From: Serratia ficaria
GTDB taxonomy: Bacteria > Pseudomonadota > Gammaproteobacteria > Enterobacterales > Enterobacteriaceae
Reading direction: 5' to 3'
Assembly (NCBI RefSeq): GCF_900187015.1
Contig: NZ_LT906479.1
Span: 3,472,001 to 3,536,000, forward strand
DNA length: 64,000 bases
The position numbers were made by a program, and so were the translations under genes. The notes beneath the pieces are model-generated. The model had not been told where the DNA came from. It saw nothing but the letters and a program-made list of their open reading frames with translations, and made no database searches. Below are positions 8,943 through 17,747 of the stretch, one piece after another (position 1 is the stretch's first letter; each line of letters starts with the position of its first letter).

Positions 8943-9974
8943 ATGAAAAAGTTATTACCGACGTCGACCGCCGGCAGTTTGCCCAAGCCCTCTTGGCTGG
9001 CCCAGCCTGAGACGCTTTGGTCCCCGTGGAAATTGCAGGACCAGGAATTGATCGACGGCAAACAAGATGCTCTGCGTTTGTGCCTGGAAGATCAACAGCA
9101 GGCGGGTATTGATATCGTCAGTGACGGTGAGCAAACGCGCCAACATTTCGTCACCACCTTTATTGAGCACCTCAACGGCGTTGATTTCGAGAAACGCGAG
9201 ATCGTTAAAATTCGCAATCGCTACGATGCGAGCGTACCGACGGTCGTTGGCCCCGTCAGCCGTCAAAAATCGGTTTTTGTCGAAGATGCCAAGTTTTTAC
9301 GCCGACAAACCAGCCAACCCATTAAATGGGCCCTGCCTGGCCCGATGACGATGATAGATACGCTGTATGATAACCACTATAAAAGCCGCGAAAAACTGGC
9401 CTGGGAATTCGCTAAAATTCTCAACGAAGAAGCCAGGGAATTAGAAGCCGCCGGCGTCGATATCATCCAATTTGACGAGCCCGCCTTTAACGTTTTCTTC
9501 GATGAGGTGAACGACTGGGGGATCGCCACCTTAGAAAGGGCCATCGAAGGGCTTAAATGTGAAACGGCCGTACACATTTGCTACGGTTATGGCATCAAAG
9601 CCAATACCGATTGGAAAAAGACGCTGGGATCGGAGTGGCGACAATACGAAGAGATTTTTCCAAAACTGCAAAAATCCAATATCGATATCATCTCGCTGGA
9701 ATGTCAAAACTCCCATGTTCCCATGGAGCTAATGGAACTCATTCGGGGTAAAAAGGTGATGGTTGGGGCGATTGACGTGGCGACCAATACCATTGAAACA
9801 CCGGAGCAGGTTGCCGCCACGCTGCGCAAAGCGCTGCAGTTCGTCGACGCCGACAAGCTCTACCCTTGTACGAACTGCGGCATGATCCCTTTGCCGCGCG
9901 CGGTGGCAAGGGGCAAGCTGGACGCTTTACATGCAGGCGCGGAAATCGTCCGAAAAGAGCTTCTGGCTAAATAA
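8943..9974 (+). CDS. mesD: MesD, folate-independent methionine synthase (short MetE-like)
   Basis: This is a 343-residue homologue of only the C-terminal half of cobalamin-independent methionine synthase, so it lacks the N-terminal folate-binding half of MetE. The zinc ligands are visible: His211 and Cys213 in HIC, Glu253 in SLEC, and Cys312 in TNCG. It should methylate homocysteine to methionine with a methyl donor other than methyltetrahydrofolate. I chose ATG 8943 because the protein then opens MKKLLPTSTAGSLPKPSW, as in the family; a longer frame from TTG 8904 would overlap mesX. The donor is not known with certainty. Confidence 0.88.
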   Translation: MKKLLPTSTAGSLPKPSWLAQPETLWSPWKLQDQELIDGKQDALRLCLEDQQQAGIDIVSDGEQTRQHFVTTFIEHLNGVDFEKREIVKIRNRYDASVPTVVGPVSRQKSVFVEDAKFLRRQTSQPIKWALPGPMTMIDTLYDNHYKSREKLAWEFAKILNEEARELEAAGVDIIQFDEPAFNVFFDEVNDWGIATLERAIEGLKCETAVHICYGYGIKANTDWKKTLGSEWRQYEEIFPKLQKSNIDIISLECQNSHVPMELMELIRGKKVMVGAIDVATNTIETPEQVAATLRKALQFVDADKLYPCTNCGMIPLPRAVARGKLDALHAGAEIVRKELLAK

Positions 9975-10175
9975 CGTCGCCAAGCTGTCGATAACCTGAA
10001 ACAACTCGGTCCGCGGCTAGCGCTGCAATCAATCGCTAACGCTGCCAAACCGCCAGGCGGGCTGAGTTGTTCTTCATGGGTGAACGCGACGCGGTGCCCT
10101 TTCCCAGCTATCCATGAAAAATACGATTGCATTGTCTGGTGGCGACGTATTGATAAAACCACCCCGGATGAGCCC

Positions 10176-11039
10176 TTAAGGCATGACGGAAACACTCGCA
10201 GATAATCCTGCCACCAGCACAATGCCCTCAGGTAATGTGTCTATCTGGATGCGTACCGGCACTCGCTGTGCAAGTCGCACCCAGCTGAACGTGGGATTGA
10301 CCTCTGGCAGGCCAAGCCCGCCCGTTTCGTCATTGTTGTCACCAATTCCACGCCCGATACTCTCCACATGCCCCACGATCACCGGCTCACGTCCCATCAG
10401 CGAAATATGCGCAGTATTTCCCACGCGAATATGGCGCAGCTTGGTCTCTTCGAAATAGCCCACCACCCAGAAACTGTGCGCATCTATGATGGCGACTTTG
10501 GTTTCTCCCGCCGCGGCATAGTCGCCAGGGCGAAGCCGCAGATGCGTGACATAGCCCGCAACCGGTGATCGGACGGTAGCATGAGACAGGTTAAGCTGCG
10601 CCAGCTCCAGCGCGGCCAACGCGCCGTGATAATTGGCCGCCGCGACGCTGGCCGCGCTGCCTGTTTGCCGTAAATCTTCGCCGGAAATCATCCCTTTTAT
10701 CTTGGCGCGTCGGCTGGCCGCGTCCTGGCGCATCAACATTTCATGACGTTTAGCCTCAACATCGGCCTGCGCGCTGACCACCGCCAGCTTCAGCCAGTGC
10801 GGATCGATGGAATAGAGCATATCCCCACGATTAACCCACTGATTGTCGCGGACAGCCACGCTCATCACCGGCCCGGAAACATCCGGCGCAATCTGCACCA
10901 CATCCGCGCGAACCCGGCCATCGCGGGTCCAGGGTGTTTGCGCGTAATGTTTCCAGATAATAAAAGCCAGAAAGGTAGCCATCACCGCCGCGCTTAGCGT
11001 CAGCGCATATCGGCCTAACAGGGAGAGTAAAGATTTCAT
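10176..11039 (-). CDS. HlyD/AaeA-like membrane fusion protein
   Basis: This 287-residue periplasmic adaptor has one N-terminal membrane anchor (residues about 10-28) followed by a barrel-sandwich and alpha-hairpin domain of the EmrA/AaeA type (VAPDVSGPVMSV at 50-61, then ATVRSPVAGYVTHLRL). It would link the FUSC inner-membrane protein to an outer-membrane channel for efflux of aromatic acids. Its start overlaps the end of the DUF1656 gene by 4 bp. It is the last gene of the three-gene operon. Substrate is inferred from the family only. Confidence 0.88.
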   Translation of the reverse strand: MKSLLSLLGRYALTLSAAVMATFLAFIIWKHYAQTPWTRDGRVRADVVQIAPDVSGPVMSVAVRDNQWVNRGDMLYSIDPHWLKLAVVSAQADVEAKRHEMLMRQDAASRRAKIKGMISGEDLRQTGSAASVAAANYHGALAALELAQLNLSHATVRSPVAGYVTHLRLRPGDYAAAGETKVAIIDAHSFWVVGYFEETKLRHIRVGNTAHISLMGREPVIVGHVESIGRGIGDNNDETGGLGLPEVNPTFSWVRLAQRVPVRIQIDTLPEGIVLVAGLSASVSVMP

Positions 11040-11251
11040 GTAAATAACCCCGGCGTGGTCAGACTCTGCAACAGCAGGAAAAAGGTAACTATATAGAGGG
11101 AGAAATCAATCAGCGGGCGAAAAGGCAAACGGCGGTAAAGCCTGCTGAAGGAAAAAAGCGGCCCGAGTAACAGCGTGCAGACGAGGGTGGCGAGCGCAGT
11201 CATCAGCAAACCGGGAATAAAAACACCCCCGATATTGATGTCATTTATCAT
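11036..11251 (-). CDS. AaeX-like small membrane protein (DUF1656)
   Basis: This 71-residue protein opens MINDINIGGVFIPGLL and carries two predicted hydrophobic segments, near residues 10-32 and 47-65, as in AaeX. It overlaps both neighbours by a few bases, so the three genes are likely translated in a coupled way. Small DUF1656 proteins regularly sit between FUSC and HlyD-type efflux genes; their function is not established. Confidence 0.85.
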   Translation of the reverse strand: MINDINIGGVFIPGLLMTALATLVCTLLLGPLFSFSRLYRRLPFRPLIDFSLYIVTFFLLLQSLTTPGLFT

Positions 11252-13313
11252 CGGCGAGCTCCTTTTTCCGCTCGCTTAACGCGCAGTACAGATCAACCAG
11301 CCCGGCGACAAACCGGCGCGAGGGCTCATCTGACGCAGGCAAACAGCGCTCGGTCATAGCGGTAATACGCATGCGCAAGGCTTCGGTGTCCGTCGCGCGG
11401 ATCATCAGAGAAAACAGCTCGCTCATCTCAGTGCCCGCGTGTGGCTTACATCGGCGCAAATGCATCACGCCAAGACCCATACGCAGCGCGTGCAACAGGT
11501 GGTTAAGCGCCAGTTCGGATGACGGCCCGCTGCGCTGCAAACGCGGCGCCAACAACGCCGCCCGGTCGATCATCAGGTTGGTCCAACGGGTTTCATCGGT
11601 TTTCAGCGTGCCTTTCACGCTACGCCGAATGTCCCGCCGGCAAAGTTTCAGCAGGCGGTTTATCGCCGCATCTGCCTGCACGGTTTGCAGCAGGCTCATG
11701 CTGATGACGGCGAAGCCGGTCGCGGAAAATAACGCGATGGCGGTGTTGACAGCCGCGGCAAAGTCTCCGCTGTAGTGCGCACCCAACTCGCACAAAATGG
11801 GCAGCGTCAGGGTGATCCCCATCGCCATAAACGTGGTGGGCGGCCTGGCCTGGAGCGATCCGGCAAGCAGATATACCGGTGCGAAGACCGCAACCAGCAC
11901 GGTGAAATCACTCACTTGCGGCAACAGGGCGAAGCTGTAGATCAAACTAATCGCCACCCCCCAGACGGAGCCGATGATGTATTTCACAATATGCGGGGCC
12001 GGCGTGTCGAAGCTACCAAACAGCGTGCAGCAGACGCCGAGGATCGAGACCGCCGTGCCGCCATCAGGCCAGGCAGAGTAAATCCAGACCAGACAGCCGC
12101 TCAGGATGATGGTGAAAGCGCCCAGCGCAGTGCGGGCGGCGCTAAGGGGATCGCGATGGAAAACATAGCCTTTTACCGCGTGGTCTTCCGTCTGCGCTGA
12201 CGCGGATTGCGGATGACGAATGGCGTCAGAAAGGCGATCGCACTGTTGCAGTATGAGAATGGCCTCTGTCAGATAACGCACAAAACTCACCCGCAGCGCG
12301 TCTTCAAACGTCAGCATCTGCGCCAGGTGCAACCGAGCCGATTGTTCACTGCGTTCTTTAAGCGCAGCTGTCGCGCGGTGGCGTTTTCCCGCGTCTTCAC
12401 AGGCAAACCAGGCCTGAACATCGCCCAGCAATGACTGCAGATCGGTTGGCATCACCGCTATCATCCGCAGCCGATCGCGTAATTCGCAGTTCACGATGAC
12501 CAATCGCGCCAGCCGGTCATGGATCTCTTTTCTGGCCTGCCTGACCGGTACGGAGAGCGCGAAGTCATAAGGAATGTGATGGCTGATGCCCTGCAGGAAC
12601 TGTAACGCCAGCGCCAGGTGCAACGGCCCCGAGGCCGCATCGGGTTTGCCTGCCAAGGTGTCGGCAACCCGCCGTCGCGCCGCGTCCAGCGTCTGCGATA
12701 GCTTGCTGTTGAACAGCCCTGAGATCCGCATGGGCAACACATAACGGTGGATAAGCGCAGCGCAGAAGATGCCAATCATGATCTCCTGCACCCGCACAAT
12801 GGCAATGTTAAAAATCGCGCCGGGATCGAACACGGCGGGAAAACCAATCAGGCTTGCGGTGTAACCGGCCAGCACAAAGGCATAGGCGCGGGGCGTGCGT
12901 TCAAGCAGCGATAAATAGAGGCAGAAGGTGATCCAGCCTGTCAGTATCACGCTGCAAAAGATGGGCATATTCACGAAGGCAGGCACGATAAAAACGGTCG
13001 CGCCCGCACCGACCACGGTTCCCACCAAGCGATAGAGGCTCCGGCTCAGCGACGCGCCGACCGATGTTTGCGAAACGATATAAACGGTGATAATTGCCCA
13101 GGAAGGCCGCTCCAAGCCAATCGACAGGGCAACATAGTACGCAAGCATCGCTGCGGCAAAACTCCGCGCAGAATACAGCAAGGCATTGGCATCATTCAGC
13201 ATCGCGGGCGAGGCCGGGCCCATGCGGCAGAACGCCTGGCCAATCGCGCGTAAAAACGGAAAGTGTCTGAAGTGGATTTTGCTCATGCCGGTGATTATTA
13301 CCGGCTTGCACAT
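11241..13313 (-). CDS. FUSC-family AaeB-like efflux transporter
   Basis: This 690-residue inner-membrane protein has the duplicated FUSC architecture: a first membrane block near residues 45-200, a cytoplasmic helical region, and a second block near 385-545. It would export aromatic carboxylic acids or similar compounds with the AaeA-like partner. The start is uncertain: ATG 13313 and ATG 13286 both lack a good ribosome site. If 13286 is right, a 6-bp inverted repeat falls in the leader. It is the first gene of the operon and is divergent from an AraC regulator, whereas E. coli aaeXAB is under the LysR-type AaeR. Confidence 0.88.
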   Translation of the reverse strand: MCKPVIITGMSKIHFRHFPFLRAIGQAFCRMGPASPAMLNDANALLYSARSFAAAMLAYYVALSIGLERPSWAIITVYIVSQTSVGASLSRSLYRLVGTVVGAGATVFIVPAFVNMPIFCSVILTGWITFCLYLSLLERTPRAYAFVLAGYTASLIGFPAVFDPGAIFNIAIVRVQEIMIGIFCAALIHRYVLPMRISGLFNSKLSQTLDAARRRVADTLAGKPDAASGPLHLALALQFLQGISHHIPYDFALSVPVRQARKEIHDRLARLVIVNCELRDRLRMIAVMPTDLQSLLGDVQAWFACEDAGKRHRATAALKERSEQSARLHLAQMLTFEDALRVSFVRYLTEAILILQQCDRLSDAIRHPQSASAQTEDHAVKGYVFHRDPLSAARTALGAFTIILSGCLVWIYSAWPDGGTAVSILGVCCTLFGSFDTPAPHIVKYIIGSVWGVAISLIYSFALLPQVSDFTVLVAVFAPVYLLAGSLQARPPTTFMAMGITLTLPILCELGAHYSGDFAAAVNTAIALFSATGFAVISMSLLQTVQADAAINRLLKLCRRDIRRSVKGTLKTDETRWTNLMIDRAALLAPRLQRSGPSSELALNHLLHALRMGLGVMHLRRCKPHAGTEMSELFSLMIRATDTEALRMRITAMTERCLPASDEPSRRFVAGLVDLYCALSERKKELADDK

Positions 13314-13363
13314 GCCAATAAATACTCTATTCTGTCAAAAAATACCTAAATGTTGCCAATGAC
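13287..13363. promoter_or_regulatory. Divergent promoter region of efflux operon and AraC gene
   Basis: The gap between the efflux operon and the AraC-type gene is only about 50-77 bp, depending on the transporter start. GCCGGT at 13287-13292 is repeated in inverse at 13300-13305. AT-rich sequence between 13316 and 13350 could hold both promoters. A site for the AraC protein is expected here, but I cannot point to direct repeats with confidence. Confidence 0.45.
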
Positions 13364-14158
13364 ATGATATCCCAATTCGCCAATACGTTGTTTGACCCTG
13401 ACTCCACCCCCTGCCCGGCGGTAGCGCGTCATCTGGATTTCGTTGACTACGCCGCAGAAGTGCCGGTGCATACGCATCGCAAAGGGCAACTCATTATTGC
13501 CCTGTATGGCGCGGTGATTTGCCGCGCGGAAAATGACATCTGGATCGTGCCGCCCGATTGCGCCGTCTGGATCCCCGGCGGAATTCCGCACAGCGCCAAA
13601 GCCACCTGGAATGCGCATCTCAACTATTTGTTTATCGAACCCGGGGCCGCCGCACTGCCGGAGCGATGCTGCACCCTGGCGATTTCCGGGCTGATCAAAG
13701 AATTAGTTGATCGCTTAACCTGCGAGGGCGTCGATTACCCGTCGGAAAGCCATGTCGCCAGGCTGACCAGAGTGACCCTTGATGAATTGGCCACCATGCC
13801 GCAACAGAAGCTGAGCCTGCCTGTCTCGTCGCATCCTAAAATCCGCACCATGGCCGATGCGCTGGTCAGTTGCCCTGGCGATCGCAGCACCTTCAAAGCC
13901 TGGGCAAAACGGCTGGCGCTCAGCGAACGTTCTCTCGCGCGTTTGATGCTGCGCGAAACCGGGCTGACCTTCGGACGCTGGCGCCAGCAACTGCATCTGA
14001 TCATTGCCCTTCGGGAGTTGGCCAGTGGCATATCGGTACAAAACGTGGCGGCGAATCTGGGGTATGAATCGGTCAATGCGTTTATCACCATGTTCAAAAA
14101 AACCATGGGCAGCACGCCCGCGCACTATTTTGCCGAACGGAAAACCAGCGCACGCTAG
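13364..14158 (+). CDS. AraC-family regulator with cupin domain
   Basis: This 264-residue regulator has an N-terminal cupin-type sensor domain (VPVHTHRKGQLIIALYG, then WIVPPDCAVWIPGGIPHS near residues 53-75) and a C-terminal AraC helix-turn-helix pair near 165-260 (LALSERSLARLMLRETG, then VAANLGYESVNAFITMFKK). It is transcribed away from the efflux operon across a very short gap and most likely controls it in response to an effluxed compound. The ribosome binding site is weak. The ligand is unknown. Confidence 0.88.
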   Translation: MISQFANTLFDPDSTPCPAVARHLDFVDYAAEVPVHTHRKGQLIIALYGAVICRAENDIWIVPPDCAVWIPGGIPHSAKATWNAHLNYLFIEPGAAALPERCCTLAISGLIKELVDRLTCEGVDYPSESHVARLTRVTLDELATMPQQKLSLPVSSHPKIRTMADALVSCPGDRSTFKAWAKRLALSERSLARLMLRETGLTFGRWRQQLHLIIALRELASGISVQNVAANLGYESVNAFITMFKKTMGSTPAHYFAERKTSAR

Positions 14159-14341
14159 ACTGATGCGCTTCGGCATCAGGTAACGACCTCGCCGAAAGCC
14201 ACACGCGCTGATGATTGCACATTGAAACCTGCTTGCTCCCGCTCAATTCCGGGGGACTCCGCGGGGCCAAGCGCTCATTTCCCCCCCGCGCCCTATATGA
14301 ACCCCGTCACAAAACACGCAGGAAGTTTTTAGCCCGTCACC

Positions 14342-14368
14342 AACAAGATTGCACCGGGCAAACTTGTT
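14342..14368. promoter_or_regulatory. Imperfect 27-bp palindrome upstream of the MFS gene
   Basis: AACAAGATTGC (14342-14352) and GCAAACTTGTT (14358-14368) form an inverted repeat with 10 of 11 matches and a 5-bp spacer, about 160 bp before the MFS start codon. It is a plausible site for the LysR regulator encoded at 16617-17528. The rest of the 367-bp gap 14159-14525 holds no gene. Confidence 0.45.
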
Positions 14369-14525
14369 AATGGCCCGTTACAGCCCATCGCATCCAATTG
14401 TTAACGTCGATTCATGCGCCGAACGCATCGGCCCATGAGTTTATTGCGCTTATTTACTTTATTTTCCTGATCCAGTCTGCAGCAACAGGCGCGGCAAAAA
14501 CGCCAATGACCAACTGGAGATAAAG

Positions 14526-15821
14526 ATGCATTCCCCTACCCCCCCCATGACGGCTCGGGCAAGAGCCGGCGCGATACTGCGCGTGACCTCCGGCAACTTT
14601 CTGGAGCAATTTGATTTCTTCCTGTTCGGCTTTTACGCCACCTACATCGCCCATACATTCTTTCCGGCCAGCAGTGAATTCGCCTCGTTGATGATGACCT
14701 TCGCGGTCTTTGGCGCCGGCTTTCTGATGCGCCCTATCGGCGCGATCGTGCTGGGCGCGTACATCGATAAAGTCGGCAGACGCCAAGGGCTGATTGTTAC
14801 CCTGTCGATCATGGCGGCCGGCACCTTCCTGATTGTGCTCATCCCCTCCTATCAAGCGATCGGGCTCTGGGCGCCGCTGCTGGTGCTGGCCGGGCGTTTG
14901 TTGCAAGGCTTCTCGGCGGGCGCCGAGCTGGGTGGCGTATCCGTTTACCTGGCCGAGATCGCCACGCCGGGCCGTAAAGGCTTTTACACCAGTTGGCAGT
15001 CCGGCAGCCAGCAAGTGGCCATTATGGTGGCGGCGGCCATGGGCTTCGCGCTGAATGCCGTGATGGAAGAAAGCGCCATTCGCGAATGGGGCTGGCGTTT
15101 GCCTTTCCTGTTCGGCTGCCTGATTGTGCCCTTTATCTTTTTCCTGCGCCGCAAGCTGGAAGAAACCGAGGCGTTCACCGCCCGCCGCAACCACCTGGCG
15201 ATGCGCGAGGTGTTTAAAACCCTCTTGGCGAACTGGCAGGTGGTTATCGCCGGCATGTTGATGGTCGCCATGACCACCACCGCGTTTTATCTGATCACCG
15301 TATATGCACCGACCTTCGGTAAGAAAGTGCTGATGCTCAGCGCCTCTGACAGCCTGCTGGTGACCTTGCTGGTTGCGGTATCCAACTTCCTTTGGCTGCC
15401 GGTAGGCGGCGCCCTGTCTGACCGTTTTGGCCGCAAGCCGGTGTTGGTCGCCATGGCGCTGCTGGCCCTGGTCACTGCGTATCCGGCGCTTAGCCTGCTT
15501 GCCGAAGCCCCCAGCTTTTCCATGATGCTGACGGTACTGTTGTGGCTGTCTTTCCTCTATGGCCTATACAACGGCGCCATGATCCCGGCGTTAACCGAGA
15601 TCATGCCGGTGGAGGTCCGGGTGGCCGGTTTCTCGCTGGCCTACAGCCTGGCAACCGCTGTTTTTGGCGGATTTACCCCGGTTATTTCCACCGCACTGAT
15701 CGAGTACACCGGCGATAAGGCCTCACCCGGCTACTGGATGAGCTTTGCCGCCGTATGCGCATTGCTGGCGACGCTTTATCTGTACCGCCGCAGCGCGTTG
15801 TCACTACAAACCGCACGTTAA
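14526..15821 (+). CDS. MFS metabolite:proton symporter, CitA-like
   Basis: This 431-residue protein has about 12 membrane segments and belongs to the metabolite:H+ symporter branch of the major facilitator superfamily. The opening [19 protein letters not shown] and the loop [13 protein letters not shown] are typical of CitA and related tricarboxylate carriers. It is followed after 14 bp by a ModA-like periplasmic protein and then by a convergent LysR gene. The likely substrate is citrate or another di- or tricarboxylate, but this comes only from the family. Confidence 0.88.
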   Translation: MHSPTPPMTARARAGAILRVTSGNFLEQFDFFLFGFYATYIAHTFFPASSEFASLMMTFAVFGAGFLMRPIGAIVLGAYIDKVGRRQGLIVTLSIMAAGTFLIVLIPSYQAIGLWAPLLVLAGRLLQGFSAGAELGGVSVYLAEIATPGRKGFYTSWQSGSQQVAIMVAAAMGFALNAVMEESAIREWGWRLPFLFGCLIVPFIFFLRRKLEETEAFTARRNHLAMREVFKTLLANWQVVIAGMLMVAMTTTAFYLITVYAPTFGKKVLMLSASDSLLVTLLVAVSNFLWLPVGGALSDRFGRKPVLVAMALLALVTAYPALSLLAEAPSFSMMLTVLLWLSFLYGLYNGAMIPALTEIMPVEVRVAGFSLAYSLATAVFGGFTPVISTALIEYTGDKASPGYWMSFAAVCALLATLYLYRRSALSLQTAR

Positions 15822-15835
15822 TCAGGGATTACGCC

Positions 15836-16642
15836 ATGCAAAAAATTTATCGTTCGCTCCTCGCCACCCTGGCACTGTCTTGCATCAGCACCGGCGCGCA
15901 GGCCAAAGACGTGACCGTCATGATTTCAGGCGGCTTTAAAGCCGCCCTGGAAAAACTGGCCCCGCAGTTTGAAGCCAGGAGCGGCGACCACATCATTGTG
16001 GTCTCCGGCCCTTCGATGGGCAAGACGCCTCAGGCGATCCCAGCGCGCCTGGCGCGCGGCGAAAACGCCGACGTGGTGATTATGGTGGGCGATGCGCTGA
16101 AAAATCTGGCAAAGGATAACCGGATCCAGCCGGGTTCACGCGTGGAACTGGCCGACTCGCCGATTGGTATGGTGGTCAAACAAGGCGACGCCAAACCCAA
16201 TATCAACCAGGAGGCGGAGCTGCGCAATACCCTGCTGCAGGCCAAATCCATCGCCTATTCCGACAGCGCCAGCGGCCGCTACGTCAGCGGCCAGCTGTTC
16301 AAAAAGCTGGGTATTGAAGACAAGATGAAAGGGAAAGCGCATATGATTGAGCGTATTCCGGTGGCGTCGGAGGTGGCGAAAGGAAAATATGCGCTGGGTT
16401 TCCAGCAGGTGAGTGAACTGCTTCCCGTGCCGGGCGTCACCTTCATTGGCGAACTGCCGGAAAATGTGCAGTACGTTACCCGCTTTGCCGGCGCGGTCAC
16501 CGCCGACGCACAACACCGCCAGGAAGGCCGGGCGCTGCTGGATTTCCTGGCTTCCGCCGAGGCGCAAGACAGCATTCGCGCCACCGGCATGCGATCCGTG
16601 AAGGCCGAACTGCCGGTTAAACGGCGTGATACCGTTCAGTGA
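15836..16642 (+). CDS. ModA-like periplasmic substrate-binding protein
   Basis: This 268-residue secreted protein starts at ATG 15836 with AGGGA upstream; a longer in-frame extension would run back into the MFS gene. A signal peptide ends near GAQA-KDV. The mature part is a type II periplasmic binding fold of the molybdate-binding group (SGPSMGKTPQAIPARLARGE, then YSDSASGRY). No ABC permease or ATPase is adjacent, so it may assist the MFS carrier or act as a sensor. The last 26 bp overlap the convergent LysR gene. Confidence 0.85.
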   Translation: MQKIYRSLLATLALSCISTGAQAKDVTVMISGGFKAALEKLAPQFEARSGDHIIVVSGPSMGKTPQAIPARLARGENADVVIMVGDALKNLAKDNRIQPGSRVELADSPIGMVVKQGDAKPNINQEAELRNTLLQAKSIAYSDSASGRYVSGQLFKKLGIEDKMKGKAHMIERIPVASEVAKGKYALGFQQVSELLPVPGVTFIGELPENVQYVTRFAGAVTADAQHRQEGRALLDFLASAEAQDSIRATGMRSVKAELPVKRRDTVQ

Positions 16643-17528
16643 TCAACTTTTCCAGCCCGGCGGCAACGTAGGACTGCATACGCCCGCTGCGCCGGATCAG
16701 GCCGACCGTACGCTTCACCACCGGGTCGGTCAGCGGCAGGTGCGTCAGCACCGAATGCTCTGACGGCGGCATCGACATGGCGGGCACGGCGGCGATGCCG
16801 ACGCCCGCTTCGACCATGCCCAGCATGGTCGTCACATGGCGGGTTTCGCAGATGCTGGGCCGCTCGGGAATGATGTGTTCCAGCATCTTATCGAGCAGAT
16901 TGCGGTTACCGGACGTCTTATCCAGCCCCACGTAATCCTGCTGGTAAAATTCGCGCCAGGTCAGGCTTTTCTTGCCGGCGAGGGGATGATCGCGCCTGCA
17001 GGCCGCCACGTAGACATCCCCCACCAGCGGCAGAAATTCGATATTGGCCTGCAGGTTCCGGGCAAAACAGATGCCGAAGTCAGCCTGACCGCTGGCAACC
17101 GCTTCAATGACGTTGCCTGCACTGCTGTCGATAAGCTTAACCCGTACCCGCGGATAGCGGGCCTGGAAGCGGCGGATCACGTCGGGCATAAAATAGTAGG
17201 CCGCCGAGGGCACCGTAGCGACGGTGACCAGCCCCACGCGATCCTGGCTGGCCTTATTGACATCCGCCAATACCGACTCGACGTTCGCCAGCAGCTGGTC
17301 TGAACGCTCGGCGAAGGTCTGCCCGTACAGCGTCAGCGTGACGCGCCGGGTGGTTCTGTCGAACAGCTTGATGCCCAGCGCGGATTCCAGCTTCTCTATC
17401 CTGCGGCTCAATGCCGACTGCGACAGGCAGATGGATTCCGCGGCAAGGCGAAAATTACCGTATTCAACCAGCGCGCGGAAGGCATAGAGATCGTTGAGAT
17501 CAAAATTCACGGGCATAGCGGCGGACAA
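16617..17528 (-). CDS. LysR-family transcriptional regulator
   Basis: This 303-residue regulator has an N-terminal winged helix (FDLNDLYAFRALVEYGNFRLAAES, then LSQSALSRRIEKLE) and a C-terminal LysR substrate domain. It faces the MFS and ModA-like genes and overlaps the latter's 3' end by 26 bp, so it is probably their regulator, acting in trans on the palindrome at 14342-14368. A second Met at residue 5 is an alternative start. The inducer is unknown. Confidence 0.88.
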   Translation of the reverse strand: MSAAMPVNFDLNDLYAFRALVEYGNFRLAAESICLSQSALSRRIEKLESALGIKLFDRTTRRVTLTLYGQTFAERSDQLLANVESVLADVNKASQDRVGLVTVATVPSAAYYFMPDVIRRFQARYPRVRVKLIDSSAGNVIEAVASGQADFGICFARNLQANIEFLPLVGDVYVAACRRDHPLAGKKSLTWREFYQQDYVGLDKTSGNRNLLDKMLEHIIPERPSICETRHVTTMLGMVEAGVGIAAVPAMSMPPSEHSVLTHLPLTDPVVKRTVGLIRRSGRMQSYVAAGLEKLITERYHAV

Positions 17529-17702
17529 TCCTTTCAGAGGCGCCAGGGGCGTAAAGGAAAGATGATAGCCGCTTATTGCGCGGCGGCAACCTTTTCGACG
17601 GTCGCCGGCGTGGCCTGGGGCTCTGCACGCTGGCGGGGCGCAGAGGTCGACGGAGAGCGTGATCCTGATCAGAACGCCTGCGCCATTCGGAAACAGAGCT
17701 CC

Positions 17703-17738
17703 GGCAGGCCCCTCGCTTCCCCGAGCGAGGGGCCTGCC
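17703..17738. terminator. 15-bp GC-rich hairpin after the permease gene
   Basis: GGCAGGCCCCTCGCT at 17703-17717 pairs exactly with 17724-17738 around a 6-nt loop. It lies 10 bp beyond the permease stop codon on the minus strand. No T-run follows on either strand, so it may stabilise the transcript end or work with Rho rather than terminate alone. Confidence 0.55.
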
Positions 17739-17747
17739 GCTGAAAAG

